A DNA stretch of 64,000 nucleotides from assembly GCA_003388555.1 (NCBI GenBank), contig QQVD01000037.1, positions 124,001 through 188,000 of the forward strand, written 5' to 3'. Each line of letters begins with the position of its first letter. Within the stretch, counting starts at the first letter, position 1. Positions 1 to 9,088 of the stretch are shown here, piece by piece. Source of the stretch: Acidobacteriota bacterium. GTDB taxonomy: Bacteria > Acidobacteriota > Thermoanaerobaculia > Multivoradales > Multivoraceae. The notes under the pieces are model-generated. The model was given only the letters and a program-made list of their open reading frames with translations. It made no database searches and was not told where the DNA came from. The position numbers were made by a program, and so were the translations under genes.

Positions 1-1500
1 GGCAAGTTCGACTTCCTGCCGATCATCGCCGAGGAGGAGCAGCTGCAGATCAAGAACGACTTCTCGTACCTGTTCGGGGAGCACGACACCAAGTTCGGCA
101 TCGACTACGACCAGTCGGACCTGGCGCAGATCTTCGCCGGCTCGAAGGACGGTCGCTACGACTACGGCTCGATCGTCGACTTCCTCAACAACAACTCCCG
201 CGGCGCTCGCATCTACTTCGGTGACGTCACCTTCCCGAACTACGACGAGACGCAGGAGAGCTACGCGATCTACGCCCAGGACAGCTGGAAGCGGGGCGAC
301 CTGACGATCAACTACGGCCTGCGCTACGAGGCCGAGATCAACCCCGACAACCTGACCCACATCTTCCCCGAGGGTCGCGACATCCCGGACGACGACGACA
401 ACATCGCGCCGCGGGTGGGTTTCGCCTGGTCGCCCAACGGCATCGACGTGCTGCGCGGCGGCGTCGGCCTCTTCTTCGGCCGCACTCCGACCCTGCTGTT
501 CGCCAGCCAGATCCAGGAGAACGGGTTGTTCCCGAACTTCGGGCGCGTCTTCGTCCGCCCCGGCGATCCCGGTTTCGTGCAGCTCGGCAATCCGATCCCG
601 AACGAGAACCCGCCGATGAACACCATCCCGTCGACCTCGTACGTCGACCCGAGCTACGAGCTGCCGGAGACCTGGCGCCTCAACCTCGGCTACGACCGTG
701 AGCTCGGTCAGGGCTGGCTGGTCGGCGCTGACTTCGTCTACGCCGATGGCTCGAACCTGCAGCGCAACACCGACCTCAACCGGACGGTCGCGACGCGCGA
801 TCAGTTCGGCCGCCCGGTCTACTCGAGCACCCGTCCCAACCCGAACCTCGACACGATCTTCGTGCGGCTCTCGAACGGCGAGTCGGAGTACACGGCGCTG
901 ACCCTCAAGGGCAACAAGCGCTTCAACGGGCTCTACTCGGTGAACGCGCACTACACCTGGTCGAAGGACGAGGACAGCGACTCGAACGAGCGGTCGGCGA
1001 CCTCGGTCACCGTCACCGACGACGCCAACCCGGGCTTCGACTTCGGTCTCTCGGACCGCGACGTCGAGCACCGGTTCCTGGTGCACGGTCTCGTGCAGCT
1101 GCCGCTGGGCTTCCAGATCTCCGGCATCTACGAGTTCCGCTCCGGCTCGGTGTACACCGCGCTCGACGCCAACGACACCTTCTCGAACTACCCGGCCTTC
1201 AACGGCCCGGCGGTCCGTGCGGTGGTCGGCGGCCAGCTCGCCGAGCGCAACGGCGAGCGCAACGAGGACGTCTCGAAGATCGACCTGCGGCTGACCAAGA
1301 AGTTCACCTTCCTGGAGCGCTACGAGTTCGATCTCTACGCCGAGGTGTTCAACCTGCTCGACGAGCACGCCTTCAACGTCGGTGGCTCGCAGTCCGAGCC
1401 GCTGCTCGGCGACGGCAGCCCGAACCCCGAGTTCGGCATCGGCTCGGGCCTGGCCAACGTGCAGCGCAACTGGCAGTTCGGAGCGCGCTTCTCGTTCTGA
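1..1500 (+). CDS. TonB-dependent receptor, Oar-like, C-terminal part (5' truncated by window edge)
   Basis: The frame is open from base 1 to a TGA at 1498-1500, so 499 residues of the C-terminal part are present; the plug domain and any carboxypeptidase-regulatory-like domain lie outside the window. The sequence alternates aromatic-rich beta strands and turns typical of a 22-strand outer-membrane barrel, for example YAIYAQDSWKRGDLTINYGL and APRVGFAWSP. It ends in phenylalanine after GARFSF, the usual C-terminal signature for BAM-assembled barrels. By family knowledge such receptors import large substrates with TonB energy, but nothing in the sequence identifies the substrate. Family assignment is firm; the Oar-like subtype is inferred from overall resemblance to the large acidobacterial/myxobacterial receptors. 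Confidence 0.9.
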   Translation, partial: GKFDFLPIIAEEEQLQIKNDFSYLFGEHDTKFGIDYDQSDLAQIFAGSKDGRYDYGSIVDFLNNNSRGARIYFGDVTFPNYDETQESYAIYAQDSWKRGDLTINYGLRYEAEINPDNLTHIFPEGRDIPDDDDNIAPRVGFAWSPNGIDVLRGGVGLFFGRTPTLLFASQIQENGLFPNFGRVFVRPGDPGFVQLGNPIPNENPPMNTIPSTSYVDPSYELPETWRLNLGYDRELGQGWLVGADFVYADGSNLQRNTDLNRTVATRDQFGRPVYSSTRPNPNLDTIFVRLSNGESEYTALTLKGNKRFNGLYSVNAHYTWSKDEDSDSNERSATSVTVTDDANPGFDFGLSDRDVEHRFLVHGLVQLPLGFQISGIYEFRSGSVYTALDANDTFSNYPAFNGPAVRAVVGGQLAERNGERNEDVSKIDLRLTKKFTFLERYEFDLYAEVFNLLDEHAFNVGGSQSEPLLGDGSPNPEFGIGSGLANVQRNWQFGARFSF

Positions 1501-1545
1501 TCGGAAAACTGATCGGAAAACTGATCGGAAAGCCGATCGGAGAAC
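1498..1545 (+). repeat. 12-bp tandem repeat, four copies, beginning at the receptor stop codon
   Basis: Two identical units TGATCGGAAAAC (1498-1509, 1510-1521) are followed by TGATCGGAAAGC (1522-1533) and CGATCGGAGAAC (1534-1545). The first TGA is the stop codon of the receptor gene, so the array forms the start of the 3' untranslated region. The unit carries the GATC tetranucleotide. Confidence 0.9.
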
Positions 1546-1611
1546 GCGCGACGAGCTGATCGCGGAGGATGCGGGTCGCCGAGCGTACCCGCGTCCGCCG
1601 CGAGACCTGTC

Positions 1612-1650
1612 GGCCCTCCTTCCCTTCTGCGGGAGGAGGGCCTTCTTCGT
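1612..1650 (+). terminator. Rho-independent terminator after the TonB-dependent receptor
   Basis: GGCCCTCCTTCC (1612-1623) can pair with GGGAGGAGGGCC (1631-1642) in a 12-bp stem with one G-U pair and a 7-nt loop, followed by TTCTTCGTCT. It lies about 110 bases after the receptor stop, between convergent genes. Confidence 0.8.
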
Positions 1651-1818
1651 CTCTGGGCGAAGTCACGAGGGGCAGCGCTCGACGGTGTCGGTGCCCGCGC
1701 CTCGGCCGGTCGGCGCGTGAACCGGTCACTGACCGGACTGCAGCCCGCCCGGCCGGGACACGGCCAACACGCCCGCGCCAGGCCGATCGAGTGCGCCTGC
1801 GCCCGATCCCGCGCTGGT

Positions 1819-3570
1819 TCAGCGGCGGCGCGGGGCGAACGGCAGGGTCGCGATCTCGCTCTTGCCCTGGGAGACCGTGTGCAGCCGCCCCGGACGCAGA
1901 CCGGCGTGCCGTGAGGTGGATCCGTCGGGCCAGGTGACCTGCAGCGCCACCGGCTCGGCGTCGCCGAGACCGAAGACCAGGTCGTCGGGCATCTGCGACA
2001 GGTAGCTGCTGCCGCCGACCACCGCGGCGACGCGTGTCGCCGCGGCGGGGCTGGTCTCGAGCACGGCGCGGGCGCCGATCGGCGAGACGCCGCCGGCGGG
2101 GACCAGTCGAACCGTGAGCGACCGACCATGGACGACGTTCTCGAGCAGCAGCGCAGGGCCGTCGTTCTGGGCGACGATCAGGTCCTCGTCACCGTCGCCG
2201 TCGAGGTCGGCGGCGGCGACGCCTCGCGCCACCAGGTCGGGAAGCGTGCCGAAGGCTCCCTCGTCGAGTCGGAACGTGCCGTCACCGGCGCCGAGGAAGA
2301 GCTGCAGAGGTTGACGGTGCTGGCGCTCCCGGTCGAACAGGGCGATGTTGTCGATGATGTGTCCGTTGCCGACCACCAGGTCGAGATCGCCGTCGAGATC
2401 GGCGTCGAAGAGCACGGTGCCGAAGCCGACCCAGGGCAGGCTCGGCGAGCCCAGGCCCGAGACGCGCGTCGCGTCGACGAACTGCCCGTCGCCGGAGCTG
2501 CGGTAGAGCGTGTTCGTCTCGTTGTCCAGATGGGTGAGCAGCAGGTCGAGACGCCGGTCGCCGTCGACGTCGCCCTGCGCGATGCCCATGCTCGCCTCGG
2601 GTCGCCCGTCGGCGTTGAACCCGACCCCGGCGAGCAGCGCGCCTTCGATGAAGCGGCCGTCGGGCTGCTGGACGAAGAGGAAGTTCATCGTCGAGTCGTT
2701 GGCCACCATCACGTCGGGACGGCGGTCGCCGTCGAGATCGGTCGCGAGCACTCCCAGACCCTTGGAGTCGGGGTCCACCGAAGTCGGCGAGGATCGGAAG
2801 CCGGCGGCGAGGGTCTCGTCGCGGAAGGTGCCGTCGCCCGCGTTGCGGTAGAAGACATCGGGCTGCGCGCCGTAGACGTCGGGATGGCAGTAGGAGCGCA
2901 GCTGCCGCCGCGCATTGCCGCAGAAGCGGTGGTTCCCGGGTGAGAAGTCGACGTAGTTGGCGACGTAGAGATCGAGATCGCCGTCGCCGTCGGCGTCGAA
3001 GAAGCTGGCGCCCGTGCTCCACAGATCCGAGCCGACACCGGCCTGCTCGGTGACGTCCTCGAAGCGGCCGCCGCCGAGGTTGCGGTAGAGAGTGTTGCGG
3101 CCGTAGTTGGTGACGTAGACGTCGAGGTCGCCGTCGCGGTCGACGTCGCCGGCGTAGGCGCCCATGCCGTAGCCGCGGTCCCCGAGGCCAGCCGCCGCGG
3201 TGGCGTCCTCGAAGCGGCCGCCCTCGAGCTGCCGGTAGAAGCGATTCTCGGCGGTCGGCGAGGGCTCGGGTCGACCGTCGACCAGCGGCGCCCCCTGCGG
3301 CACGTAGACGTCCAGCCGCCCGTCGCCGTCGAGGTCGGCGACGAGGACTCCGGGGCCCATGTTCTCCGGCATCCACTTCTCGCCGGTGCCGAAGTGCCGG
3401 TGCACGAAGTCGAGGCCCGCTGCGGCGGTGCGGTCGACGAAGCGCACCGGGTCGACCTCGGCGGATCCCGGTGACGGCTTCGCCGGGATCGAAGCAGCGG
3501 CGAGCAGTCCGCCCACGAGAGCGACGACGGTCCTGCCTCGCGCTACCGTCTGCGACCGCGGGATGATCAC
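1819..3570 (-). CDS. CRTAC1 family protein (FG-GAP/VCBS repeats plus ASPIC/UnbV domain), secreted
   Basis: The 583-residue product has a short N-terminal signal (VVALVGGLLAAASIPA) and then the family opening FVDRTAAAGLDFVHRHFG. Repeated calcium-binding FG-GAP motifs of the type DLDGDGRLDVYVPQG, DVDRDGDLDVYVTNYG and DADGDGDLDLYVANYV run from about residue 75 to 470 and imply an integrin-like beta-propeller. The last hundred residues match the ASPIC/UnbV pattern (GARAVLET, GGSSYLSQMPDDLVFGLG, VTWPDG). It starts at GTG 3570-3568, overlapping the TGA of the upstream TPR gene as GTGA, so the two are probably translationally coupled. Family knowledge supports an extracellular binding or scaffold role; no substrate is known. 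Confidence 0.9.
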   Translation of the reverse strand: MIIPRSQTVARGRTVVALVGGLLAAASIPAKPSPGSAEVDPVRFVDRTAAAGLDFVHRHFGTGEKWMPENMGPGVLVADLDGDGRLDVYVPQGAPLVDGRPEPSPTAENRFYRQLEGGRFEDATAAAGLGDRGYGMGAYAGDVDRDGDLDVYVTNYGRNTLYRNLGGGRFEDVTEQAGVGSDLWSTGASFFDADGDGDLDLYVANYVDFSPGNHRFCGNARRQLRSYCHPDVYGAQPDVFYRNAGDGTFRDETLAAGFRSSPTSVDPDSKGLGVLATDLDGDRRPDVMVANDSTMNFLFVQQPDGRFIEGALLAGVGFNADGRPEASMGIAQGDVDGDRRLDLLLTHLDNETNTLYRSSGDGQFVDATRVSGLGSPSLPWVGFGTVLFDADLDGDLDLVVGNGHIIDNIALFDRERQHRQPLQLFLGAGDGTFRLDEGAFGTLPDLVARGVAAADLDGDGDEDLIVAQNDGPALLLENVVHGRSLTVRLVPAGGVSPIGARAVLETSPAAATRVAAVVGGSSYLSQMPDDLVFGLGDAEPVALQVTWPDGSTSRHAGLRPGRLHTVSQGKSEIATLPFAPRRR

Positions 3571-5102
3571 CGGCGATGCAGCGGCGGCTCGCGGTCTCCG
3601 CCTCCCTCTTCGCCGCGCAGCTCTTCGGCCAGGCGCAGCTGCTCGCGGCTCGCCGCCGGCTCTCCCACCGCTTCGAGGGCTCGCGCCAGGGCGGTGCGCA
3701 GCTGCACTCCGTCGATGCCGAGAGCCAGAGCCTGGCGCAGCGAGGCGACGGCGGCAGCGGCGTCTCCCTGCTCGAGGTGGATGCCGCCGAGCACCGCGTG
3801 GGCTTCGCCGAGACCCGGATCGAGGAGGATGGCGCGCTCGAGAGCTCGCCGCGCCGCGGCGTTGCGGCCCGAGCGGCGGAGCACGACTCCTTCGAGGAGG
3901 TGCACCTCGACCTCTCCGGGGAGCTGCTCGCGCGCCGCGGCGAGCAACTCGGCGGCTTCGTCGAGGCGCTGCTGCGAGGCGCGCACCTTGGCCAGGAGGA
4001 GCAGCGTGTGGGGATGATCGGGGTACTCGGCCAGGATCTCCTCGGCCCGCAGCGCGGCGTCTTCCAGTCGGTTCTCCCGCGCCAGCTGCTGGGCCTCGTT
4101 CAGCGCGATGCCGGCCTCTCGTGCACGCTCTTCCTGCTGCTGCGCCGAGGAGCTGAGCTCGCGGAACCGGGCCACCGCCTCGCTGGCTTCCTCGACTCGA
4201 TCGACGGCGCGCAGCGATGTCGCCAGGCGGAAGCTGGCATCGGCGCTGTCGGGCAGAGCCTCGACCGCCTGCTGCAGGTGGGGCAGGGCCTCTTCGTGGC
4301 GTCCCGACGCGGCGAGCAGGGATCCGAGCTCGAGATGGGCTCGTCCCGGATCGGGAGGGTCGAGCTCGATGGCGCGGCGCAGATGCGTCACTGCGCGCTC
4401 GCGCAGGGCCGGATCCGAGGAGCGCGCGGCGGCAGCGCCGGCGGCCAGTCGCAGCAGCGCGGTCTCTCGGCCGGAGCTCTGCAAGGCTCCCTCGGCGGTG
4501 CCGAGGGCCGCCGAGTCGAGGCCCCGAGAGAGCTGCATCAGCGCCAGCTGCTCGGCGACCCGCAGGTCACCAGGGAAGTCGCCGACGGCGCGTTGCAGGA
4601 CCTCGATCGCCGCTTCGATCCGGCCGAGGTCGCGCAGCACCAGGGCGTGGATGAGTCGCGGCTCGACCGCCTCGGGGAAGCGCTCGCTCGCGGTCGCGAG
4701 CTTCTCCAGCGCGCTCTCGTACGCTCCCAGCTGCAGCAGCGCCCTGGCTCCGGGTAGCAGCACCGCGTCGGGAGCGGCGTGCTCGATCTCGGCCAGGAGC
4801 TCGAGGGCCGTCTGGGGATCGCCGCCGGCGAGCGCCTGCTCGGCGCGAGCGAGTTGCTCGCGCAGCTCGGACGGAGCCGCGGGCTCGGAGGCGACAGTGC
4901 CGGCGCCCTGTGCCGCCAGGACCGTGGCGGAGCTGCCGGCGCCTACGCCTGGAGCGCCGAGCAGCCCGGCGAGCACGAGCGCGGCGGCGTGCCCGGGCGG
5001 GCGTGATGCGTTCGTGGCGCCGATTGGGCGGCGCCACGTCCTGGTGCGGGAGAATGGTCGCAACGGTTCGGTGTCCGTGAGCCGGGAAGTGTCCGGAGGC
5101 AC
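3567..5102 (-). CDS. TPR-repeat protein, exported
   Basis: Tandem tetratricopeptide repeats fill the protein, for example AIEVLQRAVGDFPGDLRVAE, HLELGSLLAASGRHEEALPH and HAVLGGIHLEQGDAAAAVAS, giving about ten helical hairpins. A hydrophobic signal (AAALVLAGLLGAPGVGAG) near the N-terminus predicts export. No ATG lies near this signal; GTG 5102 is used here, with TTG 5168 as an alternative, and starts further upstream would overlap the divergent nucleotidyltransferase gene. The stop overlaps the GTG start of the CRTAC1 gene by two bases. A TPR protein beside a CRTAC1 protein recurs at 39584-43122, suggesting the two act together. The exact 5' end is uncertain; the family call is firm. Confidence 0.8.
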   Translation of the reverse strand: MPPDTSRLTDTEPLRPFSRTRTWRRPIGATNASRPPGHAAALVLAGLLGAPGVGAGSSATVLAAQGAGTVASEPAAPSELREQLARAEQALAGGDPQTALELLAEIEHAAPDAVLLPGARALLQLGAYESALEKLATASERFPEAVEPRLIHALVLRDLGRIEAAIEVLQRAVGDFPGDLRVAEQLALMQLSRGLDSAALGTAEGALQSSGRETALLRLAAGAAAARSSDPALRERAVTHLRRAIELDPPDPGRAHLELGSLLAASGRHEEALPHLQQAVEALPDSADASFRLATSLRAVDRVEEASEAVARFRELSSSAQQQEERAREAGIALNEAQQLARENRLEDAALRAEEILAEYPDHPHTLLLLAKVRASQQRLDEAAELLAAAREQLPGEVEVHLLEGVVLRRSGRNAAARRALERAILLDPGLGEAHAVLGGIHLEQGDAAAAVASLRQALALGIDGVQLRTALARALEAVGEPAASREQLRLAEELRGEEGGGDREPPLHRR

Positions 5103-5220
5103 CTGGCGATGAGCCGTCCGCTGGAGAAAGGGTGGCCGGGACCCCGGGGGAGCAAATGATGCTAACAACGCAGGAGAGGCGACTGGAGCGCCGTGGATGC
5201 ACCGCGTCGGGGGCTCCCGG

Positions 5221-6102
5221 ATGAAAGCGAACGTGTCCGTGGTCGGTCTGCTTCCCGCTGCCGGCAGGGCGCGGCGGCTGCGCGGCCTGATCGAGGGCAG
5301 CAAGGAGGCGGTCCAGGTGCGGCGGGGGGACGAGCCGCCCATCCCGGTGGCGTGGCACGCGGTCGAGGCGCTGGCCCTGGCCGGGGTGGGCCGCGTCGAG
5401 CTGCTGGTCGGCGAGCACAAGAGGGATCTCGTCCAGCGGCTCGAGGCGGCGCGAGGCGAGCGCGCAGCGGCGGCGACAGGGCCGCTCCGCCGGCGGCTCG
5501 ACGGGCTCGATCTGCGCTATCGCGCCACGCCGGAGACTCCGAGTCCCACCCACACCCTGGCCCTCGCCCTCGCCGACGAGCAGCTGCGTGACGCCGATGT
5601 CGCACTCGCCTTCCCCGACATCCTCTTCGAGCCGCGCACCGCCTTCGCCTGGCTGCTCGAGACCCTGGCCACGAGCTCCGCCGACGTGCTCCTCGGCTGC
5701 TTCCCGGCCCAGAGTCCCGAGAAGACTGACATGGTCGAGATGGGATCGAACGGAGTCCTACGGCGGTTGTGGATCAAGCAGCCCGATCGAGGACTGCGCT
5801 ACACCTGGCAGATCGCGGTGTGGAGGCCCGCCTTCAGCCGGCTGGTCGTCGCCGCCGCGCGCAGATGGGACGATCCCGCCCGGGCCGCTGTCGGTGCCGC
5901 CTGCGCTGACGGCTCCGCCACGTCCGAGCTGCACGTCGGCCGGGTGATCGAGCAGGCGGTCGAGGAAGGGCTGGAGGTGTGCTGCGTGCCCTTCCCTCAC
6001 GGCAGCTGCCGCGACATCGGCACCCCGGAGGAGCTCGCGGCGGTGAGGGTCGAGAGCGGACCCGGTGAGCGAGCCGGCGACGGCGGCCGCGAGTCGGGGT
6101 AG
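5221..6102 (+). CDS. Sugar-1-phosphate nucleotidyltransferase-like protein
   Basis: The 293-residue product begins with VVGLLPAAGRARRLRGL, the nucleotide-binding GxxxAAGxGxRL signature of the NTP-transferase fold, followed by a product-binding-like segment (ALAFPDILFEPRTAF) and the conserved order of the glucose-1-phosphate thymidylyltransferase family. The family would activate a sugar phosphate with an NTP for glycan synthesis; substrate and nucleotide cannot be read from sequence. ATG 5221 is preferred over ATG 5197 because GTCGGGGG precedes it and it leaves a shorter leader before the signature. The gene is divergent from the TPR gene and converges with speA, with one base between the two stop codons. 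Confidence 0.75.
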   Translation: MKANVSVVGLLPAAGRARRLRGLIEGSKEAVQVRRGDEPPIPVAWHAVEALALAGVGRVELLVGEHKRDLVQRLEAARGERAAAATGPLRRRLDGLDLRYRATPETPSPTHTLALALADEQLRDADVALAFPDILFEPRTAFAWLLETLATSSADVLLGCFPAQSPEKTDMVEMGSNGVLRRLWIKQPDRGLRYTWQIAVWRPAFSRLVVAAARRWDDPARAAVGAACADGSATSELHVGRVIEQAVEEGLEVCCVPFPHGSCRDIGTPEELAAVRVESGPGERAGDGGRESG

Positions 6103-6103
6103 C

Positions 6104-8074
6104 TCAGTCCTCGCGGGCGGGATTCTCGAGGTAGGTGGTTCCTTCGAGCGACGACTCGAAGTAGCGGATGATCTGGCCCGAGGTGCGCCCGTCGATCGAG
6201 CCTGAGCGCACTGCCCGCTCGACGTCACGGCGGAAACGCTGCGCCAGCTCGTCGACGTCGTACTGCACGTACTCCAGCACCTCGCGCACGGTGTCGGCCG
6301 GGATCACCTCGTCGAGCAGCAGCCGCCCCTCGGAGTCGACCGAGGCGTGCACGGCGTTGGTGTCGCCGAAGAGGTTGTGCAGGTCACCGAGGATCTCCTG
6401 GTAGGCGCCGACGAGGAAGAAGCCGAGCACGTACTGCCGCTCGGAGTCTTCGTCGAGCTCGTGCAGCGGCAGCGAGCGCCGCACGTCGCGCAGGTCGATG
6501 AAGCGGTCGACCTTGCCGTCCGAGTCGCAGGAGACGTCGGCGAGCACGCCGTTGCGTGTCGGCTCCTCGTCGAGGCGATCGATCGGCTGGATCGGGAAGA
6601 GCTGCTGGATCGCCCAGCTGTCGGGGATGCTCTGGAACACCGACATGTTGCAGAAGTAGATGTCGGTGAGCATGCGATCGAGCCCGTCGAGCTCCTCCGA
6701 GGAGAGGTCGCTGGCGCGGTAGACCTTGTCGACCCGGCGCAGGATCGTCCAGTAGAGGTCCTCGGCGAGACTGCGCTGCTCGAGGGTGAGATAGCCGAGC
6801 CGGAAGAGGGTCAGTGCCTCCTCGAGGCCTGCCTGGGCGTCGTGGAAGCACTCGACGACCGTCTTGGCGGTGACGTTGGCCAGGGTCTCGACGAGATCGT
6901 GCAGCGGCTGCGGATCGTCGTCGGTGAGCTGTGGCTCGGGAGGCCTGTGCTGGCCGTAGGAGTTGACCCCGACGACGTTGCACAGCAGTACGCTGTGGTA
7001 GGCCGAGATCGCCCTGCCGCACTCGGTGATGATCAGCGGCTCGGGCACCTGGGAGTCGTGGCACACGTTGCCGACGTGGTACACGACGTCGTTGGCGTAC
7101 TCCTGCAGGGTGTAGTTCATGCTCGATTCGAAGCGCGTCTGCGAGCCGTCGTAGTCGATGCCGAGACCGCCGCCGACGTCGAGGATCTCGAGACCGGTGG
7201 CGCCGAGCCTGCGCAGCTCGGCGTAGACCCGCGCCGCCTCGGTGACCGCCGCCTTGAGCTGGCGGATGTCGGTGATCTGACTGCCGATGTGGAAGTGCAG
7301 CAGGCGCAGCGCCTCGGGATGCCCCTCGTTCTGCAGCCGTTGCAGCAGCTGTACGGTCTCGGTGGCGGTGAGGCCGAACTTCGAGCCGTGCCCGGCCGAG
7401 CTGCTCCAGCGGCCCGAGCCGCGGCTGGCCAGCTTGATCCGCACCCCGAGTTGCGGCGCGACCTCGTGTCGCTGCGCCAGCTCGAGCACCAGGTCGAGCT
7501 CGCTCGCCTTCTCGACCACCGGCAGGATGCTGCGGCCGATCTTGCGCCCCAGCGTCACCAGCTCGATGTACTCCTCGTCCTTGAAGCCGTTGCAGATGAT
7601 CTGGGTGTCGTTGTCGGCGAGCGCCAGGGTGGCCATCAGCTCGGGCTTGGAGCCGGCCTCGAGACCGCACAGCGTGCCGCCGCCGGCGGCACGGATCACG
7701 TCGACGACGTGGCGCTGTTGGTTCACCTTGATCGGGTAGACCGACAGGTGGCCGGCCGAATAGGAGTTCTCGGCAATCGCGGTGCGGAAGGCGGCGGCGA
7801 TCTCCTCGATGCGGTGCTCGAGGATCTCACCGAAGCGCACCAGCAGCGGCAGGTCGTAGCCGCGCAGCTCCGCCTCGCGTACGACCTCCACCAGACTGCT
7901 GGAGTGCGGTGAGGCGTTCCTGCCGCGCGGATGGCAGTGCAGCTGCCCGCCCTCGGAGATGGTGAAGTAGCCGTTGCTCCAACGGTTGGTGCCGTAGAGG
8001 TCTTCGCTACGTTGCACCGTCCACGAGCCGCGAGCGCTCCGGCTGCGGGGTTTCTCGGTCGTCGTCGTCGTCAT
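6104..8074 (-). CDS. speA: Biosynthetic arginine decarboxylase (PLP-dependent, SpeA type)
   Basis: The 656-residue length and full motif set match biosynthetic arginine decarboxylase, which converts arginine to agmatine in the first step of the agmatine route to putrescine and spermidine. The PLP lysine is K116 in YPIKVNQQRHVV; EILDVGGGLGIDYDG is the glycine-rich phosphate-binding loop, and VSCDSDGKVD carries the conserved active-site cysteine region of fold III decarboxylases. NMSVFQSIPDSWAI and GAYQEILGDLHNLFGD are further family signatures. It starts with ATG 8074 and a run of threonine codons and has no signal peptide, so it is cytoplasmic. No other polyamine gene is adjacent, so agmatinase or agmatine deiminase must be encoded elsewhere. 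Confidence 0.95.
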   Translation of the reverse strand: MTTTTTEKPRSRSARGSWTVQRSEDLYGTNRWSNGYFTISEGGQLHCHPRGRNASPHSSSLVEVVREAELRGYDLPLLVRFGEILEHRIEEIAAAFRTAIAENSYSAGHLSVYPIKVNQQRHVVDVIRAAGGGTLCGLEAGSKPELMATLALADNDTQIICNGFKDEEYIELVTLGRKIGRSILPVVEKASELDLVLELAQRHEVAPQLGVRIKLASRGSGRWSSSAGHGSKFGLTATETVQLLQRLQNEGHPEALRLLHFHIGSQITDIRQLKAAVTEAARVYAELRRLGATGLEILDVGGGLGIDYDGSQTRFESSMNYTLQEYANDVVYHVGNVCHDSQVPEPLIITECGRAISAYHSVLLCNVVGVNSYGQHRPPEPQLTDDDPQPLHDLVETLANVTAKTVVECFHDAQAGLEEALTLFRLGYLTLEQRSLAEDLYWTILRRVDKVYRASDLSSEELDGLDRMLTDIYFCNMSVFQSIPDSWAIQQLFPIQPIDRLDEEPTRNGVLADVSCDSDGKVDRFIDLRDVRRSLPLHELDEDSERQYVLGFFLVGAYQEILGDLHNLFGDTNAVHASVDSEGRLLLDEVIPADTVREVLEYVQYDVDELAQRFRRDVERAVRSGSIDGRTSGQIIRYFESSLEGTTYLENPARED

Positions 8075-8251
8075 CGGCTCACTTCTGGTGCGTTTCGGGA
8101 AGAACCGGGGCGTCTGCAGGAGACCGGCGATGTCGTCGGCCGCCGGCGGGCTCGAGCCTCCAGTGCAAGACTACCGTCCTGCCGCGCCGGAATCGACGTC
8201 GGATCTCTCCCCGCGGGCTGAGCGCGGGACGATCGCGGGCGCAGCCGGCGC

Positions 8252-9088
8252 TCACAGCCCGACACTCTGGCCGTCGAGCAGCGGCTTCACGACGGGGTCG
8301 CCCGATCGCACGCTCGTCGCCGCCAGGCGATCGAGGAACTCCCCGAGCTCCCGGGCGTCACGCTTCGGATGGTGGTGGACGGGGACGAGATGCGCCGCGC
8401 CGCACTCGCGGGCGAGAGCGTGCACATCCTCCGCGGCACTGTGTCCCAGGACCAGGCCGGGCTCCTCCTCGGCCTCGGCGCGGTCGCACCAGACCTCGTG
8501 CAGCAACCAGGTGGCGCCGGCCGCGAGCTCGCCGGTCGCCGCCTCGCAGGCGGTGTCGGTGACGTAGGCGATGCGGTCGCCGAGACGCATCCCGACCGAG
8601 CCTCCGGGATGGCGTTGACGGCGGACCCGGACCTCCAGGCCAGCGACCGAGAAGTCGCCGTCGTAGGGCACGATCTCCACCGGTTGGGGTAGCTGGTCGA
8701 GGCTGGCGGGGAAGAGCGGCGGGGCGATGAGGCGCCGCAACGCTTCGGCCGGCTCCGCGTCGACCAGCGGCGGTGCGGGGGCGAAGATGCGGCAGGGGCG
8801 CCGCCAGACACCCGACAGGTAGGTGAGCCCGACGACGTGGTCGAGATGGTAGTGGCTGAGCACGATATCGAGGCGCTCGACCTCGTCGAGCTGGCGGGCG
8901 ACGTCTGCCTCGCCGAGTCGCGACAGCCCGGTGCCGGCATCGAGCAGCAGCGGCGCACCGTCCAGGTGCAGCAGGAAGCACATGGTCTGGCGGCCGTATG
9001 CCGGATGGAAGCCGCCGCTGCCGAGCACCACGAGCCGGTCCCTGACCGGCAGCTCGTCGCTCCGGCGTGAGGTGGCGTCGAAGCTCAA
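8252..9088 (-). CDS. Metallo-beta-lactamase-fold hydrolase
   Basis: The 278-residue protein contains the MBL metal motif SHYHLDHVVGL (HxHxDH), a second metal segment RIAYVTDTACEA, and the distal histidine in HLVPVHHHP. LLDAGTGLSRLG is typical of the RNase Z/phosphodiesterase-like branch. No ATG precedes the fold; the best start is TTG 9088-9086, which overlaps the TGA of the upstream glycosyltransferase as TTGA, suggesting translational coupling. Family knowledge gives a dinuclear-zinc hydrolase, possibly a phosphodiesterase; the substrate is unknown. It has no signal peptide and is probably cytoplasmic. Confidence 0.85.
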   Translation of the reverse strand: MSFDATSRRSDELPVRDRLVVLGSGGFHPAYGRQTMCFLLHLDGAPLLLDAGTGLSRLGEADVARQLDEVERLDIVLSHYHLDHVVGLTYLSGVWRRPCRIFAPAPPLVDAEPAEALRRLIAPPLFPASLDQLPQPVEIVPYDGDFSVAGLEVRVRRQRHPGGSVGMRLGDRIAYVTDTACEAATGELAAGATWLLHEVWCDRAEAEEEPGLVLGHSAAEDVHALARECGAAHLVPVHHHPKRDARELGEFLDRLAATSVRSGDPVVKPLLDGQSVGL

